The notes beneath the pieces were generated by a model. The model was given only the letters and a program-made list of their open reading frames with translations, did not search any database and was not told the DNA's origin. From Herbaspirillum sp. CF444 (lineage in GTDB: Bacteria > Pseudomonadota > Gammaproteobacteria > Burkholderiales > Burkholderiaceae_D): a stretch of 54,504 bases of DNA. Both the position numbers and the translations under genes were made by a program. Within the stretch, counting starts at the first letter, position 1; each line of letters opens with the position of its first letter. This document shows, in pieces, positions 53,358-54,504 of this stretch. Location: contig NZ_AKJW01000028.1 in the NCBI RefSeq assembly GCF_000282135.1, forward strand, positions 1 through 54,504, read 5' to 3'.

Positions 53358-54504
53358 TACATGCTCTCCTCTAAGGCGTCTTTTGGAATGATGATATTGG
53401 TCACGCTGGAGTCCGGCGCGACATTGAGCGCGCGTAAAGCGTTGGCCGTTACATTGGCAAAAACCGGTCCGGCGACGGTGCCGCCGAAATGGCTGCCGGC
53501 GCTGGGTTCATCCAGCATCACGGCGATGATCAGGCGCGGGTCGGACATTGGTGCAATGCCGACGAAAGACGACACATATTTCTTCACGTACTTGCCGCCC
53601 TCGATCTTGTACGCCGTGCCGGTCTTGCCGCCGACCCGATAACCGGGAACCTGGGCTTGCGGCGCGGTGCCTCCCGGCGCCACCACGGTTTCCAGCATGC
53701 GACGCATCTGCAAGGCGGTGTTTTCGGAAATCACGCGATGGCCGATCGGCATGTCGTTGACCTTCTGGAACGACAGCGGAATTAGGTCGCCGTTGCGGGC
53801 AAAAATCGTATAGGCATGCGCCAGCTGGATCAGCGATACCGAAATGCCGTGGCCGTAGCTCATCGTCGCCTGCTCGATCGGACGCCACGATTTGTAAGGA
53901 CGCACGCGACCGGCCACCGCGCCCGGGAAGCCGAACTTGGGCTGCTGGCCGAGGCCGACGCTGGTGAACATCTCCCACATTTCCTGCGGCGGCATTTCCA
54001 GCGCAATCTTGGCGGTGCCGATGTTGGACGACTTCTCGATGATCTGCGCCACCGTCAGCGGACCGTGCGCGTGCGAGTCGCCGATGGTGGCGGTGCCGAT
54101 GGTCATCTTGCCGGGCGAAGTCTGGAACACCGTGCTCGGCGTGACGCGATGGGTATCGAGCGCCAGCGCGACGGTGAATGGCTTCAATGTCGAGCCCGGC
54201 TCGAAGGTGTCGGTCAGCACGCGGTTGCGCAACTGCGCGCCGGTCAGCACCGAGCGATCGTTGGGGTTGTAGGTCGGCAGGTTGGCCAGCGCCAGCACTT
54301 CGCCGGTACGCGCATCGACCACGATGATGCCGCCGGCCTTGGCCTTGTTCTTTTCAACCGCGGCCTTCAGTTGCGTGAAGGCGATGTACTGGATTTTGCT
54401 GTCGATCGACAGCGCCAGGTCCTTGCCGTCGTGCGGCTCGCGCACGGCTTCGATGTCTTCGACGATGCGGCCGAGACGGTCCTTGATGACGCGGCGGCTG
54501 CCGG
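53357..54504 (-). CDS. ftsI: Peptidoglycan D,D-transpeptidase FtsI (PBP3), C-terminal part
   Basis: The septal transpeptidase, partner of FtsW. The window holds the last 381 residues, from GSRRVIKDRLGRIVEDIEAV onward; the gene continues past the right edge. All three active-site motifs of the penicillin-binding domain are present: EPGSTLKPF (SxxK with the acylated Ser), IEKSSNIGTAKI (SxN) and VGGKTGTAYK (KTG). The stop overlaps the murE start by one base (TAATG). Confidence 0.96.
   Translation of the reverse strand, partial: GSRRVIKDRLGRIVEDIEAVREPHDGKDLALSIDSKIQYIAFTQLKAAVEKNKAKAGGIIVVDARTGEVLALANLPTYNPNDRSVLTGAQLRNRVLTDTFEPGSTLKPFTVALALDTHRVTPSTVFQTSPGKMTIGTATIGDSHAHGPLTVAQIIEKSSNIGTAKIALEMPPQEMWEMFTSVGLGQQPKFGFPGAVAGRVRPYKSWRPIEQATMSYGHGISVSLIQLAHAYTIFARNGDLIPLSFQKVNDMPIGHRVISENTALQMRRMLETVVAPGGTAPQAQVPGYRVGGKTGTAYKIEGGKYVKKYVSSFVGIAPMSDPRLIIAVMLDEPSAGSHFGGTVAGPVFANVTANALRALNVAPDSSVTNIIIPKDALEESM

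Overview
The window is an ordinary chromosomal stretch of a GC-rich betaproteobacterium. Gene content and order point to Burkholderiales, most likely Oxalobacteraceae close to Herbaspirillum; this is inferred from protein character and synteny, not from a marker search. There is no rRNA, phage, IS element or CRISPR array, and one tRNA.

Layout. (1) 1-7264, mostly minus strand: the start of an Ala/Lys/Pro-rich histone H1-like protein, class Ia ribonucleotide reductase nrdA-nrdB behind a pair of NrdR-like boxes, then ampD, a small PP0621-type zinc protein and a CcsA-type cytochrome c assembly protein. (2) 7464-10074: a three-gene NMT1/SsuA-type ABC importer with its own terminator, lying between the ccsA-like gene and ffh. 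(3) 10357-13103, plus strand: ffh, a SWIB-domain protein with a histone-like tail, and a small cysteine-paired secreted protein. (4) 13298-21855: a lytic transglycosylase and proS, divergent rppH and a CNP1-like protein, then proB, obgE, rpmA, rplU, divergent ispB and tRNA-Pro(CGG). (5) 21891-28437, plus strand: a CNNM/CorC-type membrane protein, the type IV pilus cluster pilB-pilC-pilD, coaE, zapD and yacG. (6) 28454-36293, minus strand: mutT, a DUF815 ATPase, argJ, a DUF2272 lipoprotein, secA and an M23 peptidase, with dciA divergent. (7) 36996-54504, minus strand: lpxC, a Prx5-type peroxiredoxin and the division/cell wall (dcw) cluster, transcribed ftsI-murE-murF-mraY-murD-ftsW-murG-murC-ddlB-ftsQ-ftsA-ftsZ. 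Most dcw genes overlap by 1-4 bases, so they are probably one translationally coupled transcript that makes lipid II and the divisome.

The most unusual features sit inside this housekeeping background. MurD carries an in-frame insertion of about 205 low-complexity Ala/Glu residues, including a perfect 12-bp tandem repeat. Two long, almost fully palindromic elements of 123 and 103 bp, with a shared GTAC-N-GTAC centre, overlap the stop codons of argJ and mraY; the second lies inside the dcw cluster and resembles the Correia elements of Neisseria in layout. Other signals are a triple 9-nt repeat framed by a 12-bp inverted repeat before zapD, hairpin-rich leaders before rppH and around nrdB, and a PilB that lacks its usual N-terminal domain.
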